A stretch of DNA of 9,691 nucleotides from Natrialbaceae archaeon (lineage in GTDB: Archaea; Halobacteriota; Halobacteria; Halobacteriales; Natrialbaceae): the NCBI GenBank assembly GCA_003552885.1, contig PUPA01000258.1, forward strand, positions 1 through 9,691, read 5' to 3'. The notes below the pieces were generated by a model. It saw nothing but the letters and a program-made list of their open reading frames with translations, was not told where the DNA came from and did no database searches. A program made the position numbers and the translations under genes. Within the stretch, counting starts at the first letter, position 1; each line of letters starts with the position of its first letter. Below, in pieces: positions 1 to 6,073 of the stretch.

Positions 1-2
1 AC

Positions 3-422
3 GACGTCGAGAGCCTCATCGCCGAACTCCGGGAGGTGATGTGGGATCACGCGGGCATCCTCAGGGACGGCGCCTCCCTCGAGGAGGGTCTCGATCGGCT
101 CGATACCGTCCGAGAGAAGGCAGACGACGTCCGGGTCGGCGACGTCACCGACCGGTCGTTCGAGTTCGCGATCGATCTCGGATTCATGCTGACGGTCGCC
201 GAGACCGTCCTCCGCGGTGCGCTCGAACGAACCGAGTCCCGCGGCGCACATTACCGAACCGATCATCCGGAGACGGACGGGGAGTGGCGTCGGAATATCT
301 GCTTCGAACGGGCGGATATCGGACGGACGGAGCCACACACCGCCCCGGTCGGAACACCCAGCGACGCGGTCCAGGCCGCCCTCGATGCGGGCTACGAACT
401 CGACTACCACCAACTCGAGTGA
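3..422 (+). CDS. C-terminal part of NadB/SdhA/FrdA-family flavoprotein (5' end outside window)
   Basis: The open frame enters from the left edge and stops at TGA 420-422, giving 139 visible residues. They match the C-terminal helical (capping-tail) domain of the succinate dehydrogenase/fumarate reductase/L-aspartate oxidase flavoprotein family. Visible marks are a stretch like EVMWDHAGILRDG near the start, then VREKADD, then ESRGAHYRTDHPETD, in which the Arg/His context is the family's conserved C-terminal block. The FAD-binding and catalytic parts lie outside the window. Such enzymes oxidise succinate or L-aspartate, or reduce fumarate, at the membrane or in NAD synthesis. The tail ends in YELDYHQLE without the long C-terminal extension usual in SdhA, so L-aspartate oxidase or a stand-alone fumarate reductase-like protein is more likely than SdhA. 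The family is fairly sure; the exact enzyme is not. It converges with the bactofilin-like gene 180 bp away. Confidence 0.75.
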   Translation, partial: DVESLIAELREVMWDHAGILRDGASLEEGLDRLDTVREKADDVRVGDVTDRSFEFAIDLGFMLTVAETVLRGALERTESRGAHYRTDHPETDGEWRRNICFERADIGRTEPHTAPVGTPSDAVQAALDAGYELDYHQLE

Positions 423-580
423 CCGGCGAGACGTGTGGCGACGTTCCGTGCGGTCCGTCGTGACTCCGTGTAGGCCACTCGAACGGGACGGGATCACCGG
501 CTCACACCGATCAGCGGTCGCCCGGCGTACCGAGCCGTCGCGCCCGGCGTGCGTCCATTGGGTCGTAGAGCGCGTCACCG
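423..580. other. Intergenic spacer between convergent genes, no gene seen
   Basis: This G+C-rich spacer lies between the flavoprotein stop and the stop of the convergent bactofilin-like gene. No convincing small gene or RNA is visible. A short direct repeat, CGCCCGGCGT, occurs at 521 ff. with a variant near 541. Confidence 0.5.
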
Positions 581-601
581 GTGGTCACCGTCGGCGACCA
601 C
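581..601 (-). terminator. Hairpin immediately after the bactofilin-like gene, possible terminator
   Basis: GTGGTC (581-586) and GACCAC (596-601) form a perfect 6-bp stem with a 9-nt loop. On the minus strand it abuts the TGA of the bactofilin-like gene. There is no T-tract after it, so a role in termination or in 3'-end stability is only inferred. Confidence 0.3.
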
Positions 602-1648
602 TCAGCTCGCCACCTGCCTCCCGACGCCCTCCTCGGGCGACCGCCGGCCGCGGAGCCCGTAGAGTGCCGCCGCGAACGCCCCGAGGCCGAGCAGGAAGAC
701 GAGGAAGTTGAGGGGGCCGCCGACGAACGGGATCGCAGAGAGGACGGTCCCGGCCACGAGGCCGACGACGAGCGCCAGCCACCGGCTCTCGACGCCGACC
801 GCAGAGAGCAGCCAGGCGGCGACGGCAAAGCGACCGTAGACGATCCCGATCCAGATCGCGAGCGCGAACGCGAACGCGCCGACCAGCGAGAGCGGGATGC
901 CGACGACGGTGATTGCGACCGCCACCAGCACGAGTGGAACACCGATCAGGACACCCAGGCCGATCAGGCCGCTGCGGAGAGGGTCGTTCGCGACGCGATC
1001 GGCCACCGAGTCAGAAAAGCGAGGGAAGACCGCGAGCAGGATCGCCCCGAGCAGGAGGTTCATCACGAACGCGTAGGCGGCGGACAGCCAGCCCACGAAG
1101 GGGTCGATCGACGGCCCGACCTCGACGCCGGTCGAGACGAGCGAGTCGTCTCTGGTCACGTCGCCGGCGACGCCGTCGGTCTCGCCGGCGAGCTCCCTGG
1201 TGTAGGTCAGATCACCACCGACGGAGGCCCCCGCCGCGATCGTCGTCCGCTCGGCCGCGACGGTCACGTCGCCGACGACGGCCGCCCCCTCGGTGATCGT
1301 CACGGTGCCCGCCGCGGCCGCGACGTCGCCGCCCACGTCGCCGTCGATCTCGACGTTGCCGGCGGCGACGGCCACGTCGCCATCGACCTGGCCGCGGACG
1401 TAGACGTTGCCCGCGAGCGCGCTCACGTCGCCGGTGACGGTGCCCTCGACGATCACGTTGCCGGCGACGGCACGTAGCTCCTCTACGGTCTCGCCTTCCG
1501 CGACGACGACGGTGCCGCCGATCCCCTCCGACTGTGCGGCCGCGCTCCCCGGGACGAACGCGAGAGCCACGACGAGAGCCGCGGCGATCGCCACCGCACG
1601 TCCCACCGCGGCCGCCCTCCGACGCCGTCGGGTCGACTCCGGGCACAT
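602..1648 (-). CDS. Secreted/membrane bactofilin-like polymer-forming protein
   Basis: The protein has 348 residues. Residues 1-38 form a Sec-type signal: Arg-rich start, hydrophobic core, likely cleavage after SAAA. Residues about 43-170 are short Gly/Val/Asp-rich beta repeats such as GNVIVEGTVTGDV, VYVRGQVDGDV and VEIDGDVGGDV, the right-handed beta-helix pattern of bactofilins (polymer-forming cytoskeletal family, PF04519). Residues about 185-333 hold roughly five hydrophobic membrane segments, followed by a short basic/acidic tail. The predicted product is an extracellular beta-helical domain anchored by a C-terminal membrane bundle; many haloarchaea encode such fusions, and a role in cell envelope or shape is inferred. 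ATG 1648 was chosen because the signal peptide starts there and a TATA-like GTTAAC lies about 28 nt upstream. Longer in-frame starts would run into the divergent rfcS gene. Confidence 0.8.
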   Translation of the reverse strand: MCPESTRRRRRAAAVGRAVAIAAALVVALAFVPGSAAAQSEGIGGTVVVAEGETVEELRAVAGNVIVEGTVTGDVSALAGNVYVRGQVDGDVAVAAGNVEIDGDVGGDVAAAAGTVTITEGAAVVGDVTVAAERTTIAAGASVGGDLTYTRELAGETDGVAGDVTRDDSLVSTGVEVGPSIDPFVGWLSAAYAFVMNLLLGAILLAVFPRFSDSVADRVANDPLRSGLIGLGVLIGVPLVLVAVAITVVGIPLSLVGAFAFALAIWIGIVYGRFAVAAWLLSAVGVESRWLALVVGLVAGTVLSAIPFVGGPLNFLVFLLGLGAFAAALYGLRGRRSPEEGVGRQVAS

Positions 1649-1671
1649 GGGAGGACGGACGTCGTGTGAGG

Positions 1672-1678
1672 TGTTAAC
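1672..1678 (-). promoter_or_regulatory. TATA-like element for the bactofilin-like gene
   Basis: Read on the minus strand, GTTAACA is centred about 28 nt before ATG 1648. That is the spacing expected for a leaderless haloarchaeal transcript. There is no Shine-Dalgarno sequence before the ATG, which fits. The upstream (BRE) side abuts the inverted repeat at 1680-1718. Confidence 0.45.
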
Positions 1679-1679
1679 T

Positions 1680-1718
1680 GACCGGGGGCGTTTCAGAACG
1701 AGAAACCAGCCCCCGGTC
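1680..1718. repeat. Strong inverted repeat in the divergent promoter region
   Basis: GACCGGGGGC (1680-1689) and GCCCCCGGTC (1709-1718) are perfect 10-bp arms. Inside them GTTTC (1690-1694) and GAAAC (1702-1706) pair as well, leaving a 7-nt loop and a 2-nt bulge. The structure adjoins the TATA-like box of the minus-strand gene. It could be an operator or a structured element. Its function is not known. Confidence 0.6.
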
Positions 1719-1732
1719 GTCGCTGGTTCGAT

Positions 1733-1868
1733 CGGGTCGACGCCCTCGGCCTCGTTCGACCGGATCGACACTCCTGGCCGCGCCCGACGGGTCGACGCTC
1801 CCGGCCGCGCCCGACGGGTCGACGCTCCCGGCCCCGTCTGGCAGGTCGACGCTTCCGGCCCACCCGGT
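1733..1868. repeat. Approx. 27-bp imperfect tandem repeat array (4-5 copies)
   Basis: Copies run 1733-1760 (28 bp, most diverged), 1761-1787, 1788-1814, 1815-1841 and 1842-1868. The core is CGGGTCGACGCTCCCGGCC, with the palindrome GTCGAC in most copies. The period is 27 bp with no unique spacers, so it is a minisatellite and not a CRISPR array. It ends 8 bp upstream of the rfcS TATA box. Confidence 0.85.
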
Positions 1869-1875
1869 TCGGTCG

Positions 1876-1881
1876 TTTTAT
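1876..1881 (+). promoter_or_regulatory. TATA box of rfcS
   Basis: TTTTAT is centred 28 nt before ATG 1907, with no Shine-Dalgarno sequence at the start, which indicates a leaderless mRNA. Between box and start lies an interrupted palindrome (CCCCGG 1882-1887, CCGGGG 1900-1905). It would be outside, or at the very edge of, the transcript. Confidence 0.6.
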
Positions 1882-1906
1882 CCCCGGGCTCTCCCTTGTC
1901 CGGGGT

Positions 1907-2917
1907 ATGAGCGAGGCCGACGCCGAGACCGACGCGCCCGCGGCGGGTCGCACCGAGGTGTGGATCGAGAAGTACCGCCCGGAGCGACTCGCCGACGTTA
2001 AAGGCCACGAGGAGATCGTGCCGCGACTCCAGCGGTACGTATCGTGTGGTGAGTTACCACACCTCATGTTTTCGGGGCCGGCCGGCGTCGGGAAAACCGC
2101 CAGTTCCGTGGCTATCGCCCGCGAGGTCTACGGCGAGGACTGGCGGGAGAACTTCTTGGAGCTCAACGCATCCGACCAGCGTGGCATCGACGTCGTCCGC
2201 GATCGGATCAAGAACTTCGCCCGGTCGAGTTTCGGCGGCTACGAGTACCGGATCATCTTCCTCGACGAGGCCGACGCGCTCACGAGCGACGCCCAGTCGG
2301 CGCTTCGCCGGACGATGGAGCAGTTCTCGAACAACACCCGGTTTATCCTCTCGTGTAACTACTCGAGCCAGATCATCGATCCGATCCAGTCTCGGTGTGC
2401 GCTGTTTCGGTTCACGCCGCTGTCGGACGACGCCGTCGAGGCCCAGATCCGCGAGATCGCCGACAACGAGGGGATCGAGCTCACCGACGACGGCGTCGAC
2501 GCGCTCGTCTACGCCGCCGCCGGCGACATGCGCAAGGCGATAAACGGGCTCCAGGCGGCCGCGGTGATGGGCGAGGTCGTCGACGAGGAGGCCGTCTTCG
2601 CGATCACCGCCACCGCCCGCCCCGAGGAGGTCGAGGCGATGGTCGAGCGGGCGATCGACGGCGACTTCACCGCCGCCCGGGCGACCCTCGACGACCTGCT
2701 GACCGACCGGGGGCTCGCCGGCGGCGACGTCGTCGACCAGCTCCACCGCTCGGCCTGGGAGTTCGACCTCCCCGAGCGGGCGACGGTCCGACTGCTCGAA
2801 CGGCTCGGTGAGGTCGACTACCGGATCACCGAGGGTGCGAACGAGCGCCTCCAGCTCGAGGCGTTGCTGGCCAGCCTCGCTCTCGAGAAGCCGGCGGAGT
2901 CAGCAACCCACGACTGA
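1907..2917 (+). CDS. rfcS: Replication factor C small subunit (clamp loader ATPase)
   Basis: This is a 336-residue AAA+ protein. Visible are the N-terminal WIEKYRP motif (residues 19-25), Walker A GPAGVGKT (57-64), Walker B IIFLDEAD (116-123), sensor 1 around SCNYSSQ (149-155) and the SRC arginine-finger motif (162-164). The usual helical collar follows. The small subunit joins the large subunit to open and load the PCNA clamp at primer ends during DNA replication. No intein interrupts the motifs, although haloarchaeal rfc genes often carry one. The start ATG is supported by a TATA box 28 nt upstream. After ALLASLALE, where haloarchaeal homologues normally end within a few residues, there is an extra tail KPAESATHD. 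Its last codons lie inside a hairpin resembling an IS200/IS605 end. Confidence 0.96.
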   Translation: MSEADAETDAPAAGRTEVWIEKYRPERLADVKGHEEIVPRLQRYVSCGELPHLMFSGPAGVGKTASSVAIAREVYGEDWRENFLELNASDQRGIDVVRDRIKNFARSSFGGYEYRIIFLDEADALTSDAQSALRRTMEQFSNNTRFILSCNYSSQIIDPIQSRCALFRFTPLSDDAVEAQIREIADNEGIELTDDGVDALVYAAAGDMRKAINGLQAAAVMGEVVDEEAVFAITATARPEEVEAMVERAIDGDFTAARATLDDLLTDRGLAGGDVVDQLHRSAWEFDLPERATVRLLERLGEVDYRITEGANERLQLEALLASLALEKPAESATHD

Positions 2918-2940
2918 ACTCGTGGGCTTCCTGCTTGCAT
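2899..2940 (-). mobile_element. Possible relic of an IS200/IS605-type (TnpB) element right end
   Basis: CCCACGA (2907-2913) and TCGTGGG (2920-2926) form a perfect 7-bp stem around a 6-nt loop. Read on the minus strand from 2940, the sequence encodes MQAGSPRVQSW and then the hairpin. From family knowledge, many haloarchaeal TnpB proteins end in a similar AGSPRL motif, whose codons overlap the hairpin at the element's right end (also the 3' part of the omega/re RNA). No TnpB body is recognisable beyond it. The relic overlaps the rfcS stop codon. An alternative is that it is simply an rfcS terminator hairpin. Confidence 0.4.
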
Positions 2941-2943
2941 CTC

Positions 2944-3003
2944 CGTGAACGCGGGGAACCGACTGGCCGGTAGCGTGAGCGCGGGGAACCGATCGGCGGG
3001 TAG
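2944..3003. repeat. 30-bp tandem direct repeat (2 copies)
   Basis: Copies 2944-2973 and 2974-3003 both start CGTGA, share GCGGGGAACCGA and end GGGTAG or CGGTAG. They differ at only a few positions. Confidence 0.8.
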
Positions 3004-3093
3004 ATCCGTGGGCACCCGAACGCCGAAGCGGGACGGGACCGTCCCCGGATGCGGCCGGCTCGTCGATCGGAGACGTCCCGGTTCGGTGCTCGC

Positions 3094-3153
3094 CGGCTCG
3101 AGCCGTTCGTGTCCGTGATTCGTCGGTCCGAGCCGTTCGTGGCCGGTTCCCAG
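3094..3153. repeat. Second 30-bp direct repeat pair
   Basis: Copies 3094-3123 and 3124-3153 share CGAGCCGTTCGTG. They have the same 30-bp period as the pair at 2944-3003, and the distance between the pairs is a multiple of 30 bp. This suggests one older, decayed array. Confidence 0.55.
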
Positions 3154-3182
3154 CGGTCGAGCAAACGGTAATCACTAGAACT

Positions 3183-3228
3183 AATCACGAACGTTTATAT
3201 TTGTTAGCTGTGAACGTCTGTCGTGATT
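3183..3228. promoter_or_regulatory. Inverted repeat flanking the TATA box of the DUF2589 cluster (candidate operator)
   Basis: AATCACGA (3183-3190) and TCGTGATT (3221-3228) are perfect 8-bp complements placed symmetrically around the TATA box, with the right arm near the expected transcription start. A further AATCACT at 3170-3176 is a partial direct copy of the left arm. The arrangement would suit a dimeric regulator; this is inferred. Confidence 0.45.
3194..3200 (+). promoter_or_regulatory. TATA box of the DUF2589 cluster
   Basis: TTTATAT sits about 36 nt before ATG 3233, in the only A+T-rich patch of the region. The expected start of transcription is near 3224, leaving a very short leader without a Shine-Dalgarno sequence. 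Confidence 0.6.
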
Positions 3229-3232
3229 CAGA

Positions 3233-3838
3233 ATGGTCGACGCTGACTTCCCGGACGAGCTCGGCAACATCCCGTACAGCAAGATCATCGGCGGGCCGCT
3301 GAACGCGGCCGTCGAGGCGAACGCCGAGGCCTCCCAGACGGCCGCGGACTTCATCCAGGACGTGGGGTTTACCGATGGGGACGGGACGAGTCCGTTCGAC
3401 GACGAACGGGAGCCCGTCTACGTCACCTTCCACTACACGAAGGAGACACGCGCCGACGAAGGGGGGTTCTCCGAGGAGAAGTTCGAGATGAAAGTCCCGT
3501 TGCTCCTCCTGTTGCACATCCCGTACTTCGAGGTCGAGACGGTCACCGTCGACTTCAACGTGAAGCTCAACTCCGTGGAGAAAAAGAGCACCGAACAGGA
3601 CATCGGGGTCGGCGGCGGCTTCGCCGGCGGCGGGTTTTTCGTCCGTGGGAGCTACCAGCGGACCGACAAGCACGACCAGAAGGTCCAACGGTCCTACGAC
3701 CAGTCGGTCCACGTCGAGGCGGGCTCGATCGAGCCCCCGGCGGGGGTGACGAGGGTGTTCGACGTCCTAGAGCAGACGATCACCGAAGAGCAGGGAGAAG
3801 AGGACGAGGAGGAAGAAGAGGAAGACGGAGAGGACTGA
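3233..3838 (+). CDS. DUF2589-like protein, first paralogue
   Basis: This 201-residue protein has unknown function. Residues about 9-47 (DELGNIPYSKIIGGPLNAA, then a helix ending ADFIQDVGF) and about 87-115 (KVPLLLLLHIPYFEVETVTV, then a strand FNVKL) match the pattern of the DUF2589 family. That pattern is an IGGPL helix at the N terminus and a VPLL...IPY...D-F segment in the middle, which suggests an alpha/beta protein and not a membrane protein despite the hydrophobic run. Residues 125-142 are Gly-rich (GVGGGFAGGGFFVRGSY). A conserved-looking VFDVLEQTI follows, and the last 16 residues are almost all Glu/Asp. It is the first gene of a cluster, has its own TATA box, and is followed 39 bp later by a second member of the same family. 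The family assignment is from memory of its motifs, not from a search. Confidence 0.8.
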   Translation: MVDADFPDELGNIPYSKIIGGPLNAAVEANAEASQTAADFIQDVGFTDGDGTSPFDDEREPVYVTFHYTKETRADEGGFSEEKFEMKVPLLLLLHIPYFEVETVTVDFNVKLNSVEKKSTEQDIGVGGGFAGGGFFVRGSYQRTDKHDQKVQRSYDQSVHVEAGSIEPPAGVTRVFDVLEQTITEEQGEEDEEEEEEDGED

Positions 3839-3863
3839 GGACGGTGACCGACACGCCACTCCA

Positions 3864-3871
3864 GGGGGTGA
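3864..3871 (+). promoter_or_regulatory. Shine-Dalgarno sequence deciding a TTG start
   Basis: GGGGGTGA is one mismatch from the archaeal consensus GGAGGTGA and lies 6 nt before TTG 3878. The in-frame TGA at 3869-3871 rules out longer starts. The alternative GTG at 3884 is 12 nt away. Confidence 0.5.
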
Positions 3872-3877
3872 GAGCCG

Positions 3878-4474
3878 TTGCCGGTGGATGAGCTCGGGAA
3901 CCTGCCGCTCTCGAGTCTGTTCTCCGGGCCGCTTCTCGCCGCCGTCGACGCCTCCATCCAGCTCCAAGAGGAGACCGTCGAGTTGCTCCAGGAGACGGGG
4001 TACGACGAGAACGGCGACCTCGTCACGGTCGGCTTCGACTACCTCGCCACGGAGCGGGACCCCGACGGCGGACGACGCCGGGTCGTCAAACGACTCGAGG
4101 TGCCGCTGTTGCTCTTTCTGTCCCTCCCCAACCTGGAGATCAGCCGGATCGAAGAGGAGTTCTCGGCGAAGATCACCCAGGTCGAAGAGGAAGAGGGGAG
4201 CCGCCCATCGAGGGACGGCGGGCGACCGTTCCGACTCAACGTCAGGCCGGCCGAGCAGTCGACGAGTTTCAGCGAGAAGACCAAATCGACGTTCGACCTC
4301 GACGTCCGGATGGTCGCCGAGATCAGAAACGAGACGCGGGGCGTGGAGATCCTCGACCGGGCGGTGAACAACTCGACCAGAGAACGGGTCGACGAGCGGA
4401 AGACGGCACGGCTTCGCGAACGCGAGGCTCGTGACGAGGAGAGACCACGGCCGCGCGACGACGGCGACGGGTGA
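3878..4474 (+). CDS. DUF2589-like protein, second paralogue
   Basis: This 198-residue protein is clearly related to the one upstream. The N-terminal VDELGNLPLSSLFSGPLLAA parallels DELGNIPYSKIIGGPLNAA, and EVPLLLFLSLPNLEISRIEE (residues 74-93) parallels the VPLLLLLHIPYFEVETVTVD block. It lacks the Gly-rich segment and the polyacidic tail. Instead it ends in a charged, Arg-rich helix (about 165-192) and a short acidic end. The start is TTG 3878 on Shine-Dalgarno evidence; GTG 3884 is the alternative. It is 39 bp after the first paralogue and its stop is 2 nt before the next ATG, which indicates co-transcription. Two diverged paralogues in tandem may form a heteromer; this is inferred. Function is unknown. 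Confidence 0.75.
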   Translation: MPVDELGNLPLSSLFSGPLLAAVDASIQLQEETVELLQETGYDENGDLVTVGFDYLATERDPDGGRRRVVKRLEVPLLLFLSLPNLEISRIEEEFSAKITQVEEEEGSRPSRDGGRPFRLNVRPAEQSTSFSEKTKSTFDLDVRMVAEIRNETRGVEILDRAVNNSTRERVDERKTARLREREARDEERPRPRDDGDG

Positions 4475-4476
4475 AT

Positions 4477-5994
4477 ATGACCGAACTGAAGGCATTTCTC
4501 ACGGCGTTTTACGACTCGCTCTCGGAGGCCGAGCTGCAGGCGCTCGAGCACGGACAGCGCCGGCTGGCGGGGCTGCTGGAGTCGGGGAGGGCCCCTCCCG
4601 ACGTGTCGGTCCCGGTCTACCACGCGACCGACATGGAGCTGACCCTCGACGTCGGGCTGGAGGCTCGACGGACGGAGGAGGGCCTCGAGATGCACGTCAC
4701 CGAGGCCCGGCCGGAAAACGGGACGAGCGTCTCTTTCACCGTCGAGCTGTACGACCTGCTCGAACGCGGAGACATCGCCGACCTCGAGTACGACGACATC
4801 CTCCCCGGCGACGGGGACGGTGAGGACGAGGAAGAAGACGCCGACGACGGCGACGAAGACGGTGACGACGGCGACGAAGACGGCTCGGAGGACGGGGACG
4901 ACGACGGGAAACCCGGAGCCGGCGTCGCGGACGTCGAGGAGCTCTCGCTCGGCGGAGCCAGGAGCCCGCCGGAGTGGTTCCGTCCGGACGAGGGTAACCC
5001 CGGGGCCGTCCGTCGGTTCGACCACCCCAAGGCAGTCCACGGAAGCTCCCTGTTCGAGTGGGTCGGCGGCCGCGCGAAGGAGGTCCGCGAGTTCGTCGGC
5101 CGAACGGACTTCGGGACGGCGACCCTGCTCTGTGTCGTCTCCGTGGGCCCGAACAGCTGTCATGACCGTCTCGCGGTGTCGGAGCTCGCCGTCGAGGACG
5201 ACACGCTCGTCGGAACGGCCCTCGCGGAGGACACGAGCGGTCCGGACGAGGAGTGTCTGCAGGTGGTGCAGTACCCCGCGACGCTTCTGCGGGTGTCCTT
5301 CGAGGACGCCCCGCCGAAGGCCGTTCAGCTCTCGATCACCGACGGGATGGGCAACGAGGCGACGGTGGGTGCCGAGCGGGACGGCGACGCCGGTGGCGAG
5401 GTGCCCCTCGAGGACGAGGAGCCGGACGACGGGGCCGACGAAGCGGAATCGGACGAAGAGAAAGAGCGAACCGACGAGAGAGAAGACGAAGAACGGACCG
5501 ACGGGAGAAAAGAGGAGGACGGAGCCGACGACGATGACGACGGTCGGCCGTCGGTCCGACCGGTAGCGGAGATCGAGGGGCTCGATCCACGATACGCCGA
5601 GCTGTTGCGGTCGCGGGGGATCGAGACGGCAGCGGACGTCGCCGCCGCCGATCCGGAGGAGCTCGCGGCGGCGACCCGCACCGAGGGCGAGGAGGTGCCA
5701 CCGGAGGAGAGCCGACGCTGGGTCGAGCAGGCCCGGGGACTCCGTGCGGTGCTCTCGAAGGTCGACGACGGCCCCGTCGAGCTGATCGACGGCATCGGGC
5801 CGGCCTTCGGGAGTCGGCTCCGTGAGCGGGGTATCGAGGATCTCGGCGATCTGGTGACCGCCCCGCCGGAGGAGGTCGCCGAAATCGCCAGCACCGACCG
5901 CCAGAGCGTCTCCATCGACCGGGCCAGAGGGTGGCGCGAGGCGGCAGTCGGCCTGCTCGAACCGGACGACGGCGGGGACCGCGAACGGCGGTGA
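4477..5994 (+). CDS. Acidic multidomain protein with two C-terminal helix-hairpin-helix units
   Basis: This protein of 505 residues has several parts. Residues 1-110 form an N-terminal domain: helix FYDSLSEAELQALEHGQRRL, then beta-rich VPVYHATDMELTLDVGLEA. It recalls the VP-plus-strand layout of the two DUF2589-like neighbours. Residues 111-148 are a nearly all Asp/Glu/Gly linker. Residues 149-300 are a globular domain with three cysteines near 219, 228 and 260 and strands LLCVVSVGP, LQVVQYPATLLRVSFE and AVQLSITDG, not recognised. Residues 301-358 are a second acidic linker. Residues 361-495 hold two helix-hairpin-helix-like units, IEGLDPRYAELLRSRGIET and IDGIGPAFGSRLRERGIEDL, a fold often used for DNA or protein binding. 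ATG 4477 follows the upstream stop by 2 nt; GTG 4471 would overlap that stop. It is probably part of the same transcript. Function is unknown. Confidence 0.8.
   Translation: MTELKAFLTAFYDSLSEAELQALEHGQRRLAGLLESGRAPPDVSVPVYHATDMELTLDVGLEARRTEEGLEMHVTEARPENGTSVSFTVELYDLLERGDIADLEYDDILPGDGDGEDEEEDADDGDEDGDDGDEDGSEDGDDDGKPGAGVADVEELSLGGARSPPEWFRPDEGNPGAVRRFDHPKAVHGSSLFEWVGGRAKEVREFVGRTDFGTATLLCVVSVGPNSCHDRLAVSELAVEDDTLVGTALAEDTSGPDEECLQVVQYPATLLRVSFEDAPPKAVQLSITDGMGNEATVGAERDGDAGGEVPLEDEEPDDGADEAESDEEKERTDEREDEERTDGRKEEDGADDDDDGRPSVRPVAEIEGLDPRYAELLRSRGIETAADVAAADPEELAAATRTEGEEVPPEESRRWVEQARGLRAVLSKVDDGPVELIDGIGPAFGSRLRERGIEDLGDLVTAPPEEVAEIASTDRQSVSIDRARGWREAAVGLLEPDDGGDRERR
4843..4883 (+). repeat. 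21-bp in-frame tandem repeat in the acidic linker
   Basis: The 20-nt unit at 4843-4862 recurs exactly at 4864-4883, so the period is 21 bp. It encodes DDGDEDG twice. The linker probably grew by slippage or duplication without a frameshift. Confidence 0.8.
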
Positions 5995-6073
5995 CCCGAG
6001 ACGGACGATCACACACCACGGTTACACGACACAGCCGGCCCACACACGGCAACACACGATATCCGACCACACC
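5995..6073. other. CA-rich spacer before the 109-residue gene
   Basis: These 79 bp are dominated by ACAC and CCAC runs, poor in G and unlike the surrounding DNA. No clear TATA box lies at the leaderless distance from ATG 6074. GGTTACAC near 6020 is a weak candidate. The next gene may be read from the cluster promoter or from this weak one. Confidence 0.35.

Larger units (their letters stand above)
2918..3232. other. Non-coding region of about 315 bp with degenerate 30-bp repeats
   Basis: No gene is convincing here on either strand. The region holds the second half of the IS-like hairpin, two pairs of 30-bp direct repeats, and at the right end the promoter of the DUF2589 cluster. Base composition drops to A+T-rich from about 3165. 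Confidence 0.6.

Noticed and set aside
581..1477. A 298-codon plus-strand frame opposite the bactofilin-like gene
   Set aside because: It is an Arg/Asp/His-rich shadow of the beta-repeat and membrane coding region, with no recognisable domain.
1733..1868. CRISPR array
   Set aside because: The units are contiguous, imperfect and without unique spacers, and no cas genes are near.
1649..2008. N-terminal extension of the bactofilin-like gene by 120 codons
   Set aside because: It would cross the repeat array, the inverted repeat and the rfcS start. The signal peptide begins at ATG 1648 and a TATA-like box is correctly placed for it.
1907..2917. Intein in rfcS
   Set aside because: Walker A, Walker B, sensor 1 and SRC motifs are continuous at their normal spacing.
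4039..6012. A 657-codon open frame on the minus strand opposite the DUF2589 cluster
   Set aside because: It is antisense to three well-supported genes and its product is a low-complexity, Arg/Val/Gly-rich string with no family motif. Long antisense frames are usual in G+C-rich haloarchaeal DNA.
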